Positions 50,534 to 62,690 are shown, counted from the first letter of the stretch. The stretch is DNA of 64,000 bases from Ligula intestinalis (GCA_036362985.1 JAYGXS010000001.1:12007836-12071835); one strand, 5' to 3'. The notes: a model not told the origin generated them from the letters alone. A program made the numbers and translations.

Positions 50534-53259
50534 CGAAGGATGCGGCGTAGGCAGTCATTGTCAAACACCTCAAGGCGCCTCATGTCCTCAACACGCATAG
50601 GCCATGTCTCTCCGCCATATAGCGGGATAGATCGAACCACTGCTTGGTAAACACGGGACTTTGTGCGTAGTGATATTTCCCTTCTATTCCATAGAGGAGC
50701 GCACAGTCGGTAGAAGGCAGATCGGGCACGGTTGACGCGTGATACAACCTCGTCGACACCTTGACCCGTTTCCGTGACCAAAGAGCCCAAGTATCTAAAC
50801 GAGTCGACCTTTTCGAGAGGAGCGCCATCGAGAACAATAGGAGTGACAGATGTAGGGGGCACACAGGAGAGCATGACTTGGGTCTTAGTCGCGTTTAGGC
50901 GTAATCCGATGGATCGGGCACGCTCATTAACCTTGTCCAACGCCTTCTGAACTGCATTACAGTTTTCGCCAAAGAGGACGACGTCATCAGCATACGCCAA
51001 GTCAGTCACCCATTTCGAGCGATCAAACTGCACTCCCGGGAAGTCATCCAGTGCTTTGGTCATGATCCAGTCCACCGCATAGTTGAACAGGGTTGGTGAA
51101 AGGGCACAACCTTGGCGGACGCCCGTCCTGACGCTAAAGGCTTCCGTGTCACCGTTCTGCGTCCTCACTCGTGTGGAAGTGCCACGATAGTATGCCTGCA
51201 TGAGATTGAGAAGCTTAGGTGGTAGGCCCTCCGTCCTCAGTATGTTCCACAGCGAACTGCGATCAACAGAGTCAAATGCGGCAGCAAAGTCGATGAAGCA
51301 TAGGACAGTGGGTTGTTGGTGACCCCATCTCAGTTCCAGTACACGGCGGAGATTGAAGATCTGGTCGGTGCAGCCACGACCTGGTCGAAATCCACTCTGG
51401 TTTGGGCGGGTGCGCTGGTCTCTCGCAGTTTGGAAACGTTTGAGAAGAAGAGACGTGATTGTTTTCACCGCTACATCGATAAGGCTAATGCCTCTGTAAT
51501 TTCTACACGCTCGTCTGTCGCCTTTTTTAAACAAGGGGAGGATCACTGCTTTTCTCCAGTCAGAGGGCACAACTTCGCTGTCCCATATCTTGGCAAATAT
51601 TTGTTGTAGCCAGGGCCCAATAACCTCGGGTGCACATTTAAAGAGCTCCGGCGGGAGGTCATCCTCACCAGGTGCCTTGTTGCTGCGTAGCCTCAAGAGA
51701 ATGGAGACAACTTCCTCTACATTGGGTGGCTCTGTGTTGCACTCATACAGATGGTGGGGATCGTCCGCATTGGGCGACAGGTCAGACATCACAGGGGGAT
51801 CATGGTTAAGGTGGTCACAGAAATGCTCGCGCCATCTCTCTAACCGGTCATCGATCTTAGTGATGACAGCACCGTTGCGATCCAGTAAAGTCTCGGTGGT
51901 GTTCCCCGAACCTCTGCTGGCCTGCTTTAAGAGTCAGTAGAGCTTGTGGGTGTCACCTCTGGTAGCTGCTTGCTCCGTTTCCGTGGCAAAGTCGCTCCAG
52001 TAGGCGTTCCTATCGGCTCGGATGGCCCTTGTCGTTTGGCGCCGCAGCTCTCTGTAAGTGGGGGAGCCAGTGAGTCTGGCTCGGCCGGCCTCCTCAGCTA
52101 ACTCAAGCGTGGGTCTAGTGATCCAGTCGCGATGTCGCCGTCGGGTTTTGCCCAGATGGGTGTATGCCAGCTCTGACATCGCGGCCTTCAGGGACTGCCA
52201 CGCGGGCTCTGGGTCCGCTCGGGCGTCAGGGTACAGGCCGTCGAAACGGTTCTGGAGTGCTAAGTGGAAGGCGTCGCCAGCAGAGGACTTCAGCTTTGCA
52301 ACATCGATCCGCTGTGGTTGGGAGGGTCTGTAAATAGCTCTCAAACGCAAGCGAAGGGTTGCCCGCTGTAGGACATGGTCCGATGCATGAGCGTTTCCTG
52401 TATCAGCACCGCGGTAGGCTCGACAATCCAAGACCGAGCTGGCCCAGCGTGCTCGGACAAGGATGTGATCTATTTGGGCCTGGGTATGCCCGTCATTTGA
52501 GTACCAAGTGACAAGGTGGTGGCCCGGATGATCAAAACGGGTGCTTGACACAACGAGGCGGTTAGACGATGCGAAGTTGACAAGGCGCTCACCGTTGGCA
52601 CACTGCGCTCCGACAGCAAATTTGCCTAGCACATGACGGGTTCCAGCGTCACACACACCTGGTCGGGCGTTCCAGTCACCGGCAATGACGAGTAGATCGC
52701 TTCTTGCGATGCGGTCAACTGTTCGCTGGAGGTCACCGTAGAAGTCATCTTTTATGCTGTCATCAGCAGCCAGAGTAGGTGCATATACCGAGATGATGGA
52801 AACGTTGACTGGGGCACTTTTCAAACGGACCCAAGCGATCCGCGGTGAGACAGCCTCCCACTCTAGCAGACTCGAGTGAAATTCATCGGCCAAAGCTATA
52901 GCGACACCATACAGTCCAGAGTTGTCGGACACACCACTGTGGTAGAGATTGTACGCAGAGTCCGTTCTTGGTACTTGCAGCAGTTTGTGGCCAGTGCCAG
53001 GTAGGCGGACCTCAGAGAGACACGCCACACCAACACGGTATTCAGAAAAGGATTTGGCTGTTAACAGTTGGGCGCCGTCATCCCTCAAAGTTTGAATATT
53101 CCAGCCTGCAATTCGCAATCCGGCATCAGCTCGCAGATTTAACACCCATCCCGCAATGCCAAGAGGATGGGGCGCGTCGGTTCCCGCGGACGCCGTAGCA
53201 GAGATCGTATGTTGCGCATAGTTGTGATTCATGAAAGTGTAGAAAGTCAAGAAAGTCAA
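50534..53259 (-). pseudogene. RTE-like ORF (endonuclease and reverse transcriptase) with one in-frame stop
   Basis: Endonuclease (53110-52340): LRIAGWNIQTLRDDGA, ACLSEVRLPGTG, NSGLYGVAIAL, VIAGDWNARPG, QIDHILVRAR and ASDHVL, all catalytic positions present. Reverse transcriptase (51730-50534): LRSNKAPGEDDLPPELFK, NYRGISLIDVAVK, NQSGFRPGRGCTDQI, FIDFAAAFDSVDR, GVRQGCALSPTLFNY, LAYADDVVLFGEN, FRYLGSLVTETG. A single TGA at 51934-51936 lies in the linker between the domains and the frame is otherwise open on both sides without a shift. Truncated at the C-terminus by the gap. Confidence 0.87.
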
Positions 53260-53390
53260 TACCGTGTTTCGTGGAGAAAAGGGGATTGGCGCTAGGCCCC
53301 CGGTCTTGCTCCCCTACCAGAGCCCCGTTAGCCAAGCAAAAGCAAGTTTCCGGCGCGCACCAGCTTGGAGGTGGGGTTGGATTTTACGCA
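50534..53390 (-). mobile_element. RTE-like non-LTR element, 3' end lost at the gap
   Basis: One long minus-strand frame with an APE endonuclease followed directly by a reverse transcriptase, the layout of the RTE clade (as in flatworm SR2-type elements). About 130 bp of 5' UTR lies above 53259. The right edge meets element A copy 4 near 53395. The C-terminal tail and 3' UTR are missing. Confidence 0.85.
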
Positions 53391-53395
53391 CCATT

Positions 53396-54696
53396 TTGCC
53401 TGTTTGTCAACGACATTTCAGATTGTTTTCAGCATGGCAGACCCTTCATGTACGCTGATGATTTAAAAGTCGTTTATCGATATAAACAGGCAGATTGCAA
53501 CATCGTGCTCGAGCTGAAAAGAAGGATCTTCAGGCCTTCGCCCAGTAGTGTTGCACATGGCGCCTCACCCTTTCATGGCACAAATGTTCCGTTATGGTTG
53601 TTGGCGACGATCATCAACCGGAATTAAGCATTAATGGCCACGAACTAAATGTCCCAGGAGTTATCAAGGATTTGGCATATCCTACTCTAATAGTCGCAAT
53701 TTGTCAGAGCACTGTGCCCTGATAGTCTCGAAAGCACGCCGAACCCTCGGATTTATCATTATAAATTTAAAGAATATAAAGATTAGAACTGGCCTTTATA
53801 ATATGTACGTGAGACCTAGTCTTGAAGACTGCTCGCCCCTATTCAGTCTTCTGCGCACTAGTAAACGGAAGAAAATAGAATCGGTGCAGCACTTCTTCAC
53901 TAGAAGAGTTTTTACTACAGATCACTGTAAATTAGCCTACCAACATAGGTGCGAACTTATAAAGCTGGATCTCCTGTGGCTTCGGAGATTGCCGAAGGGT
54001 CTATTTTTACTGTTTAAACTTTTGAATGGTCAAACCTTTAATCCTCTTAGTACAATGAGGCAGCTTGAGCACTCTCGACGCGCCAGTCATCGAGGCGTTT
54101 TTTTATTGCTTCCTATGGCGCGTACAGTTAAGTACCGGCAATTCTTTTCAGTAAACGCCATATTAATCTGGAATAAGCTGCCCAAAAGTATTAAAACCCA
54201 GCAAAGCTACCTCATGTTTAAGGGAAATTTAACTAGTTTGCTACATTCAGGACAACTTTCACGAATTTTGGGTGGTGACTCGGTGGAATCTCTCTTTCAC
54301 TCTAATGGCGTTCGTGGACTTTGAACCCCACCAGGCGTCATGTTGAAGATAATGCTGCTGAAGCAGCAGCCCACAGTCTGCTAACCCTTCAGCTGTTAGC
54401 GCGCAAATTTTGCTGACAACCATTGAAGGAAGACTGAGAACACTGTGTTCTCGTGCCAACCCTCTCCGTCTCGAACAAATGTCCTTAAACGATATGCAAC
54501 CTTTCTCCTGCTGATGTGTCCATTGAGCTTACAACTGTATATTTATTCCGTTTGTATCATACCTTTGAAGGCAGGTTTTTTTCACTTGAAACAAACTTCC
54601 TTTCTCGCCCAGTATTGACAAAACGCAAAACCTGAAACAAAACCAATGCTGGCTGCAACATAGGGAGTTTGTTTTAGGTTTTTTCCTGTCTTCGTC
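53396..54696 (+). mobile_element. CR1-like element A, copy 4, truncated at both ends
   Basis: Starts inside the reverse-transcriptase palm (LFVNDISDCFQHGRPFMYADDLKVVY near 53400-53475), continues through the C-terminal domain (open at 53701-54324) and into the tail with the two-stem hairpin (about 54586-54675). It stops at CCTGTCTTCG (54696), where Gypsy gag begins. Frameshifts lie near 53515 and 53680. Closest by eye to copy 3 at 29020-30330. Confidence 0.87.
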
Positions 54697-55400
54697 CTGA
54701 CCCCCTTCTAGCCCCCACCCCATATCAGTCTGGCCAGGACATTCGTAAGTGGCTGATAAAACTCTCATTTTTTTAGCAGACCTCTCTTTGTCGGATCATA
54801 CCCGCTATCTGCTTAACTTTTTTTCCCCCAAGACATTGGACTCCGCCCTAGAAGCGGGTGTCACTATTGATACTCCATTTTCCCTTGTCCATGACCAATT
54901 ATTAGGCTTATTTGGCAAACCTATTTCCGAATCCGCCGCCGATACCCAATTCCACCAACTCGAGCGGACCCCTCAGCAGTCAGCTATGGAGTTCGCGAAT
55001 GAACTTCAACGACTGGGTAACCTCGCTTACCCGAAAGCACCCCCTATATCACGGAATCAAATTGTGTTGGATCGGTTTATCGCTGGTCTGCGGGACCGGG
55101 TGGTCACTGAACATTTGGTTATCAGTCGCCCCCCCCCCCAACCTGACCGCAGCACTCCAGATCTGCAACCGGTTCACAGAGTTCCGCAGCCAAGAAGACA
55201 AACGCAAGGTGATCGTTGCAGCTCCTATCCAACCCCATCCCGGTCCAGTCTCGTCGACTCCCTGGGTATCATTTTCAAACCCAGGTCAAACGACTGTCAA
55301 GAGATCCCTACCCATCCGGTTCCCAGATCACAACCCGCAGTGTCAGTACTGTTCGGCCTTCGGTCCCCGGGCACAGCAATGCGGACACAACCCACCCCGT
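54697..55400 (+). pseudogene. Gypsy gag, partial
   Basis: Reads SGQDIRKWLIKL-type capsid sequence, then, after a shift in a T run (54768-54775), LADLSLSDHTRYLLNFF and LLGLFGKP, typical of Gypsy capsid. A second shift falls in the C run at about 55131-55139. A zinc knuckle follows near 55340 (CQYCSAFGPRAQQC), in which the expected His is Pro. Capsid proteins package element RNA. Confidence 0.75.
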
Positions 55401-56150
55401 AAGTCGCCTCCGTCTGATTCTTTTTTTGCGCATAACGTAGCCCACTTTCCCGCGTTTCTCGCGCCCGTTACGTTAGCAGGCATAACCACCCAAGCCCTAG
55501 TGGATACCGGAGCTAACGTCTCTCTCATCACGATGAAATGTTTACCTCAACCCATGCTACGGTCAGTAAACCCATTATCCGAGTCACGAAGCCTACGAGC
55601 CGCTAACGGCACCGCCATCCCTATTATCGGCACGATTACCCTAAACTTTACTTTCGAGAATGCCCCCGTGACGCACACGTTCTTTATTGCTCCGGATAGT
55701 TCTTGGTCTCTCGTTCTTGGATTTGATTTCCTTTCTGACCATGAGTGTGTCATCCACGTTCGTGAAAGACGCGTGACCCTTGGTCCCAAGGTTACTAAGA
55801 GCCCACGGCCGGTTCCAGTCTTCGATCTCAACCTGATGTATGATTCGGTCATGGCGGTCGTCGCCTTCGAACCCACTAACCTAGATGACGTCCTCCCTCC
55901 GTTAGCAACAGTAGGTTCTGTGGCTCATGCACAATTAAAGGGCATACTTGGCTCAGTTCCCAGGTTCTTTACCTGGTCTCCCAGGACGTTCGGTCGGACC
56001 CGACTGGTGCAACACACTATCGATACCGGAAACGCCAAACCAGTTTGGCAACCACCGAGACGTATCCCGCACAAGCACCGGACTGAAGTGGATAAAATCC
56101 TGGGTGAACTCCTCAAAGCACACGTTATACAACCGTCTTCTTCACCATGA
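55401..56150 (+). pseudogene. Gypsy protease and start of reverse transcriptase
   Basis: The aspartic protease active site ALVDTGANVSLIT is near 55491-55530, with LVLGFDFLSDH as the second conserved strand. The reverse-transcriptase entry (HTIDTGNAKPVWQPPRRIP) follows. The frame, open from the C run at about 55135, ends at TGA 56148-56150, in the conserved position before ASPIALVPKKDG where Trp is expected. Confidence 0.85.
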
Positions 56151-57560
56151 GCGTCACCGATCGCACTGGTCCCTAAGAAAGATGGATCCCTTCGACTCTG
56201 CATCGAATACCGTCGCGTGAACGCAGTCACTGTCCGCGCTTCGTTCCCCCTTCCACGTCTCAACAACACGCTGTACACGTTAGGTGGGGCAGCATGGTTC
56301 TCTACTCTCGACCTCAAGTCAGGGTACTGGCAAGTCGAAGTCCACCCAGAACATCGACATAAGATGGCGATCACGGTTCCCCAAGGCCTATACGAGTTCC
56401 AAACGACTCCTTTTGGGCTTTGTAATGCCACAGCAACATTTCAACGTCTCATGTACCAAGTGTTATGACACCTTATACCCGGTAAGTGCTTCGTGTATCT
56501 CGATGACATCATCGTTTTCGGGTAAACCATTCCGCAACATAACGAAAATCTAAAGGAAGCCTTTGCAGCCCTCCGAAATGCCGGGCTGACCCTTAACCCC
56601 ACCAAGTGCATTTTCCTCCGATCGGAAGTGCAGTTCTTAGAGCACAAGATTTCCCCTGGACGGTTAGCCGCACTCCCCGAAAAACTGCAACAGATTCGTA
56701 CCTGGCCTACACCGACTAATGCGTCAGAGTTACGTAGTTTCTTGGGGCTGGCGTCCTACTTCAGGCGTTTTATTAAGGGTTTCGCACACATGGCTAAGCT
56801 TCTCCATAGGATGACCGAAAAAGACCGGAAATTTACGTGGTCCACTGAGGGCCAAGAGGCTTTTACCAATCTCAGAAACACCCTGTATTCTGCACCACTC
56901 CTCGCACTCCCCCCCCCTCGAGCCAGGGGCCCCTCCTTTTATACTAGACACCGACGCTAGCGGTTTCGCGATGGGCGCCGTTCTCTCTCAAGAAGGTAGC
57001 GACAAGGTCGAACACCCGGTCTGTTTCGCAGGCAAAACTCTCGCTCAAACCCAGCGCAATTGTACCGTGTTCCGTCGGGAGATGCTAGCGATTGTGACAT
57101 TCATAAGACAATTTAGGCACTTTCTGATAGGGCAACACTTTGTCCTTCGTACAGACCATCGTGCACTTGAATGGCTTGCATCCATCAAAGACCCCAAGAA
57201 TCAAGTAGCACGATGGCAGGAATTCCTGCAGGATTTCGACTTCAAATGCCACTTCCGCCCGGAACGTAACCATGGTAATGCCGATGCCTTCTCTCGTATG
57301 CTTACTAGCCCACCGACCAATAAGTCAACCCCCGAACAGAGTGTAAACGCTATTAACATGTCCGAGCCTACCCGTCATACGTGGTCGACATCTCAATGTA
57401 GTGACCCAGATACCGCAGTTGTGTACCGTCATACATCGCAAGGGCTACAAAAACCGGCCGAGCGCGACATGAGAGGATGTAGTGAGAATGCCCGCCTCCT
57501 ACTGAACCAGTGGCCTAATCTTATCATCAAAAATGATGCCTTATTCTGGCGTGACCCCCA
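56151..57560 (+). pseudogene. Gypsy reverse transcriptase and RNase H
   Basis: PIALVPKKDGSLRLCIEYRR, STLDLKSGYWQVEV, TTPFGLCNATATFQRLM and VYLDDIIVFG (56488-56517; catalytic YLDD intact), then FLGLASYFRRFIKGFA. RNase H has DASGFAMGAVLSQ, RREMLAI and RTDHRALEWL, each with the expected acidic residue. Breaks: stops at 56466-56468 and 56523-56525, a frame shift at the C run about 56910-56917, and a shift at about 57556. Confidence 0.85.
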
Positions 57561-58795
57561 ATAACCAACATCTACGCCCTGTAGTGCCAGGGTGTCTCAT
57601 TGAAGCCGTGCTAGGTGCCCTCCATTCCGAGTTAGGTCACTGTGGCCAGCACAAGACTAAATTGGCGATCCGCGCGCACTTCTGGTGGCCTAAATTACGT
57701 AACGCAATCCATCACTTCTGCCAATCCTGCCCAACATTTGCGTCCTTCAAGCCACCGACCAAATCACCCCGAGCGCCGATGGAATCTATGATTACCGGTT
57801 TCCCTGGGGAACGTGCTGGCTTGGATATTATCGGCCCCTTACTAATATCGTACCGCGGTTACGAATTCATATTAGTAATGATTGATTATTTCACGAAGTG
57901 GGTTGAGGCTGTCCCCATCCTACGTCAAAACGCGGAGACAGTTGCAAGCACCATCACTCGTTAATGGGTCGGTCGTTGGGGTTTGCCACTATCCTTTCAC
58001 TCTGACTGCGGTTCCAATTTCGAGTCCCAACTTTTCCATGAGGTATGCGAAGTCCACGCGCTCAACAAGACCCATACGACCCCATACCATCCCGAGGGCA
58101 ACAGGTTGGTCTAAAGGACGAATCGTACCCTCCTTAATCTTCTGCTCGCCTTTGCCCGGGACGGCCACCAAGAAGACTGGGATCTACACCTACCCCTCTG
58201 CCTCCTAGCTTACCGGGGTAAGGTCCACTCATCTATCGGGTTCACACCCCACTACTTGTGGACTGCACGCGATCTACGTATTCCGACTGACTTACGCAAT
58301 CCTTTTTCGGCACCTAGTAGGACTTCCACCCATACTTATGCCTCAGAACTCCGCGAAATTACCCGCTGCGCCCATAACGCAGCCCGCACTACTCTCGGAG
58401 CAGCTACCCTCCACTAGAAGGAACAGTTTGATCGGCGGGCCTCCATGGTTTCCCACCAAATTGGTGACCTCGTAATGCACCACTATCCATTCCCACCACG
58501 TGGCACATCTTCCAAGTTCCATTACCCCTGGCGAGGGCCTTTTCGTGTTCTCCAAGTTTTAGCACCCACCACTTTCCTCATACGCGACGCTGACCACGCT
58601 AATCTAACCCCCTTCACCGCACACTTTGCCAGACTCAAACCATTTCGGGGACAACTACCCGTTTGTACCGCAGACATCCTTCCCATCCTGCCAGACACTC
58701 TCCTTACCCCCATTGCCATTGAGGTGACAGTCCCCTCCCCCATTGACAACACCAGCACTGAGGACAGTGCTGCACCTGAAGGGAGGGCTGTGTAA
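57561..58795 (+). pseudogene. Gypsy integrase
   Basis: An HHCC zinc-binding module (HSELGHCGQHK to CQSCPTF, 57620-57745) is followed by the DDE core: GLDIIGPLL, FHSDCGSNF, and PYHPEGNRLV. A C-terminal region with YPWRGPFRVLQ ends at the stop 58793-58795 inside the LTR. Stops at 57962, 58112 and 58415 break the frame. Integrase would insert the double-stranded DNA copy. Confidence 0.85.
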
Positions 58796-59235
58796 CGGAC
58801 CAAACCTGAACCGAACCCTGTTTCCTTGTTTTAATCATCGTTTTACTGTGACCGTTCCTTTTTTCCTTAGAACAGTGATCTGATTGGACCAGGAGAACAC
58901 ACACGTGACGACCTGAAGTTCCGATAAGTCCGACCCTAGATCCCTTCCGAACCTCTCGCTTACCGTTTACCGTATCTCCTTTACCGTTCCCGTTTCCGTT
59001 ACCGTTCTCATTACCGATACCCTTCCTTGTACCAGTACAATATACCTTTATATATCCTCGTCTCCCGCTTTTATTACGTTATGAGTTCTACTTCTAACTC
59101 GCTCGCATCAGCGTTGGATGAGATCGATGGACCTCTCGTTGTGTATTCGACGAGACGCTATTCGTCGAATCAAGGCTGAGAGTACCGATAACCTCTGGTC
59201 CCCACCGATTGGACGCATTCGACTTGGCCGTTACA
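58791..59235 (+). repeat. Gypsy 3' LTR (445 bp)
   Basis: Begins TGTAACGG and ends CCGTTACA, an 8-bp perfect terminal inversion with TG...CA. It is preceded by the purine run GAAGGGAGGG. It includes an array of TTACCG-type hexamers (58966-59020) and a TATA-like stretch (59040-59055). The right neighbour is element B sequence, beginning GGACATCGCATC. Confidence 0.88.
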
Positions 59236-61800
59236 GGACATCGCATCTACCGTATGCATGGGTCTGCTCGATACGGAGATTACAATCGTTGTCCAGTTGC
59301 ACAAGTTTGCTTATTAGATGGGACGTTGCAGATGTCTGAGGTGGGTCGATGCAGCTGCGAAGCACCATCGTCATTCAAGTGAATCGGCAGAAGACACTTG
59401 GCCTTTCGTTTGTCGAATATCCAAGTGAGACTAAGATTAACATCATTAGTATCCATACTTCTGATACATAATAAGAGGAAACAATATATATTTACGTATA
59501 GTTGAAGAGAAAATTATTTTCTTTCACAATAATTTTTTATATACATTGAGATATTAGTCGAGGAATATCGGAATAGATAAATTGTTCTTAGTTCTTGTTT
59601 TTTATTTTTATTTTTAAGGATTGGAAAAGGAGGCAAGGCATAATTTTGCTCAAGATTTGATTTGATTAGCGTTGGAAACCGTCGACTGGAAAGCCTGCAG
59701 CAGTGGCCAGTTTTCTCCAAAATGTGCGGGAACTCTCCCGGACCGTTAGATCCCTTTTGGTCCGAATTGGACGTCAAAGAACTGGTTAGCAAATTGTCCT
59801 TTTTTGTTCAGAAATATATGCCTCATGTCATTTGAGAAGAACTGCTTGGTCTTTCTTCTAAATTCGGCTGAACTGTGGCTTTTGCGAATATCGTAGGGTA
59901 GGGCATTCCATATGATCGCCTATCTTACGGTGCAGAAATTTGATCGCTGGGCCGTCCTAGCTTTAGCGTTATGAATTGTATACTGGTTGTTTCTAGTTAA
60001 CATATGATTGCTTAGGATGTTCTGATTATGTGTCACTTTAAATAGGAAAGTTAAACCATTTTGGAGTCGCCTTTGCCAGAGGGGTTTAAGACCATATCTA
60101 TTGTACATTAATGAATAGGAGTCTCGGGCGTCATCGCGTTTACACAGAACTCTGGTAAACCTTCGCTGGATTTTTTCTAGTTTCTGTCTGGCATCTGATG
60201 ACATGGTACCGAAAAATATTGAGCAGTAATCTAGAATAGGTAAAACGTACATTTTGTAAAGTTTAGTCTCAAGTGTAATTCATGTGAAATTTTTACTTAT
60301 GAAGCCACATAGTCGATTGGCTTTTGGTGCGATTTGTTTAACATGTGGGGATAAGTCAAGAGTATTAGAATAGCTAAGACCTAAATATTTTAAAGATGTT
60401 AGCTCTTTTATTTCTTGACAACTAAACATTATAGGGGAAGTTTTAGTGGTCAAAAATCATGAGATGACATTTTGTTGGTGAAAACGGCATTTGCCACTGA
60501 ACACTCCAGTCGTTTAGTTTTTGAAGGTCTAATTCAATTGTTCTATGCACACTACTTATCGAATGTTTGCTATAGGCATATGCGAGTTTTAAGCCATCTG
60601 CATGTAAAAATGTTTTAGCAGAGGTTGATATCGTGGATAACTCATGAATGTAAATGAGGAATAAGAGGGAACCTAGGATAGTGCCTTGAAAAACACCACT
60701 GCTTATATGAGCTGGTTCTGATACTATATTTCGAAGTTGTACTACTTGGAGGGGGGGCCAAATCCCGTGACTCACTATCTTCACGATCAGTCTTTTATGG
60801 GGAACTTTGTCAAAGGCTTTTTTTAGATCAGCGTAAATTGTAGCTACCGTGTTCCCATCATCTCGATTTCTGGAGACGAATTCCAAGAAAGTGAGATGGC
60901 AGGACTGACATGACTTTTGAGGTAAAAAGGCATGTTGAGAGGGAGGTATGATATTTACATTCGTCAGATGGTCTAAAATTTGGTTATAAATTATTTTTTC
61001 TAAGATTTTTGCTAAAACCGATGTTCGTAGAACACCACGATAATTTTGGGCATTGGACCGATTTCCATTTTTGTAAATTGGGGTGATACATGGTTTTTTC
61101 CAGATTTCTGGATAATTACCATTAGACTGCAGTAACGAGAAAAGGTTAGACAGAAGTATTGGGACATATGTCATATGTCTCAGTATGCAAGGAGGGATTC
61201 TATCCGTTACATATGATGTGGAATTGGACAGTTGGCGGATAGCTTTCTCTACAGTTTCTTCGTTAAACAATATCTCTTTTAATACTAGTGCCGTCATTTC
61301 TGTTGGTTGGGGGATTGGTTCTTCCTCGACTGAAAATTTGGTTAAGAAACACTCGTTAAAATATTTTCTATTTGGTTGTCATTTGTTATTACTATTCCCT
61401 GGTCATCAAGCATGATTTGGGGGCCTTGTTTTTGATGATTATTTATTTGTTTCCTGAAGATTTGGGCTGCCCCTTCTAAGTACTCGATTGATCGATGTTC
61501 TGCTGCTATCGTCTTATTTGTTTCAATGTTCTGGGCTAACTCGTAGATCTCTGTAATGCGTCTGAGCGTAGATAGATAACTAATACATGGGTCGTTGAGT
61601 TGTTTTTTTAAAGTTTTTTAGCCGTTTGGAAAGGAAGCTTGGGATTAGTGATTTCTTACATGGGGATCTCTCGTCAATTAGGGTATCTCGAATTAAATTA
61701 AGGGTGGCATATAATATGTTTACAGCTTCTAGAGGGGATGCTGTTAGGAGGAAAGAGCAGCCGTGCTTAGTTGGACGCTCGCGGATGCGCAAAGGTATAT
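59236..61800 (-). mobile_element. CR1-like element B, second copy, cut by the Gypsy LTR
   Basis: Minus strand: a linker (61580-61792), the reverse-transcriptase core (60443-61297: NYRGVLRTSVLAKILEKII, YADLKKAFDKVPHKR, GVFQGTILGSLLFLIYI, FLHADGLKLAY), a C-terminal part (59920-60252: YVLPILDYCSIFFG) and a 3' UTR to 59236. The polymerase box is HADG instead of ADD. Frame breaks lie near 60260 and 60435. The 3' UTR stops at GATGTCC against the LTR, before the region where the other B copy carries the hairpin tail. Confidence 0.87.
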
Positions 61801-62199
61801 GATTAAGCTGAGGTCAATTCTGGGGGCGGCCATGCTTCGACGGAACGCCTGAACGTCGGCGGGATTGGATCGGCAGTCGGATTGCCAAAGGACTGGGAAA
61901 ACAAGCGCAGCTGTTATTAGTTATCCAGAAGCAGCTGTGTGGTCAAGCCCCAAGGACGGAGACGCCAGAGTATGGAACGATTGGAATGGTTGCTTGTGAT
62001 CGTGCATGGCTTCGGAGCAGCGTAGCTCGGGGAAAGAAAGGTGGTGGAAACATTGTTGTCCACTACCAACGTTATCCGTTAAAGCCCTTGGGCAATTTGG
62101 CTCACAAAAAATAGGCACGCACCTTCTCCGCATGGCCTACTTTCTCACCTGTAGAACGTTTCAGCACTGACGATGGGGTAGGAAGTTAATGGCAATTAT
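61801..62199. other. Spacer
   Basis: No recognised gene. It may be the eroded 5' part of element B or the 3' end of the adjacent Penelope fragment. Confidence 0.25.
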
Positions 62200-62690
62200 T
62201 AATTAATTAAGGGCCGGACATCCACGAGTCTGGCAGTTCGCCACTCACGTGGCTGTTTCCTCGAGCAAGAACATTGGCTTCACATAATTAAAATGAGTGG
62301 TTGAGTCCTGTAAAATCAGCCGCTATTTGGGAGTTAGCATTGTCTCACTTCATCTTCGCTGCGTTTTCGGCTATCCGTGGTCAGGTAAGCCTTGTAGTTT
62401 CTCCGACATAGTTGGTCTGTCCAAAAATATGCCCGAAACTGTGAATGAGTGCAGGTGTTTCTTGCTGTGGCAGTGGTCTATCAGCCTCATGACCTGACGC
62501 CTAATTTTTGCATTCAATCTGTGCGCAACCCTCAATTGAAGGGTCACCAAAAGACGATTTACGCTTTTGTCAGGCATTCTAAAATGCAAAACCAAATGAA
62601 GCAATTTGCTGTAGGGGAAACCATAACATTTTGGGACAACAGCATAGGCAAAAATGGGGTAGGCGATATTGGAGGAACCATCCACGATAG
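62200..62690 (-). pseudogene. Third Penelope-like fragment, strongly decayed
   Basis: The minus-strand frame 62371-62685 reads RVAHRLNAKIRRQVMRLIDH and later SEKLQGLPDHG. This aligns with GVAHRPEATIRRRVMRPKD and the YVGETGRLLQTR region of the copy at 49490-50433. DNA similarity continues to about 62200. The GIY-YIG residues are not preserved, and the divergence is much greater than between copies 1 and 2. Confidence 0.6.

Larger units (their letters stand above)
54697..59235 (+). mobile_element. Ty3/Gypsy LTR retrotransposon, 5' end lost, decayed
   Basis: Carries gag, protease, reverse transcriptase, RNase H and integrase in Ty3/Gypsy order, then a polypurine tract (58779-58788) and a complete 3' LTR (58791-59235). 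There is no 5' LTR: the element begins inside gag right after the element A tail, so a deletion removed the element's start and the end of A. Numerous stops and homopolymer frameshifts show it is inactive. Confidence 0.9.

Noticed and set aside
49671..50573. The Penelope frame extended beyond the gap to 50573
   Set aside because: Codons above 50533 belong to the RTE-like element; the Penelope sequence ends at the gap edge.
50188..51792. A 534-codon frame spanning the second N gap, from reverse transcriptase into following sequence
   Set aside because: The part below 50434 is the Penelope GIY-YIG region in the wrong frame. The frame only appears continuous because Ns are read as unknown residues.
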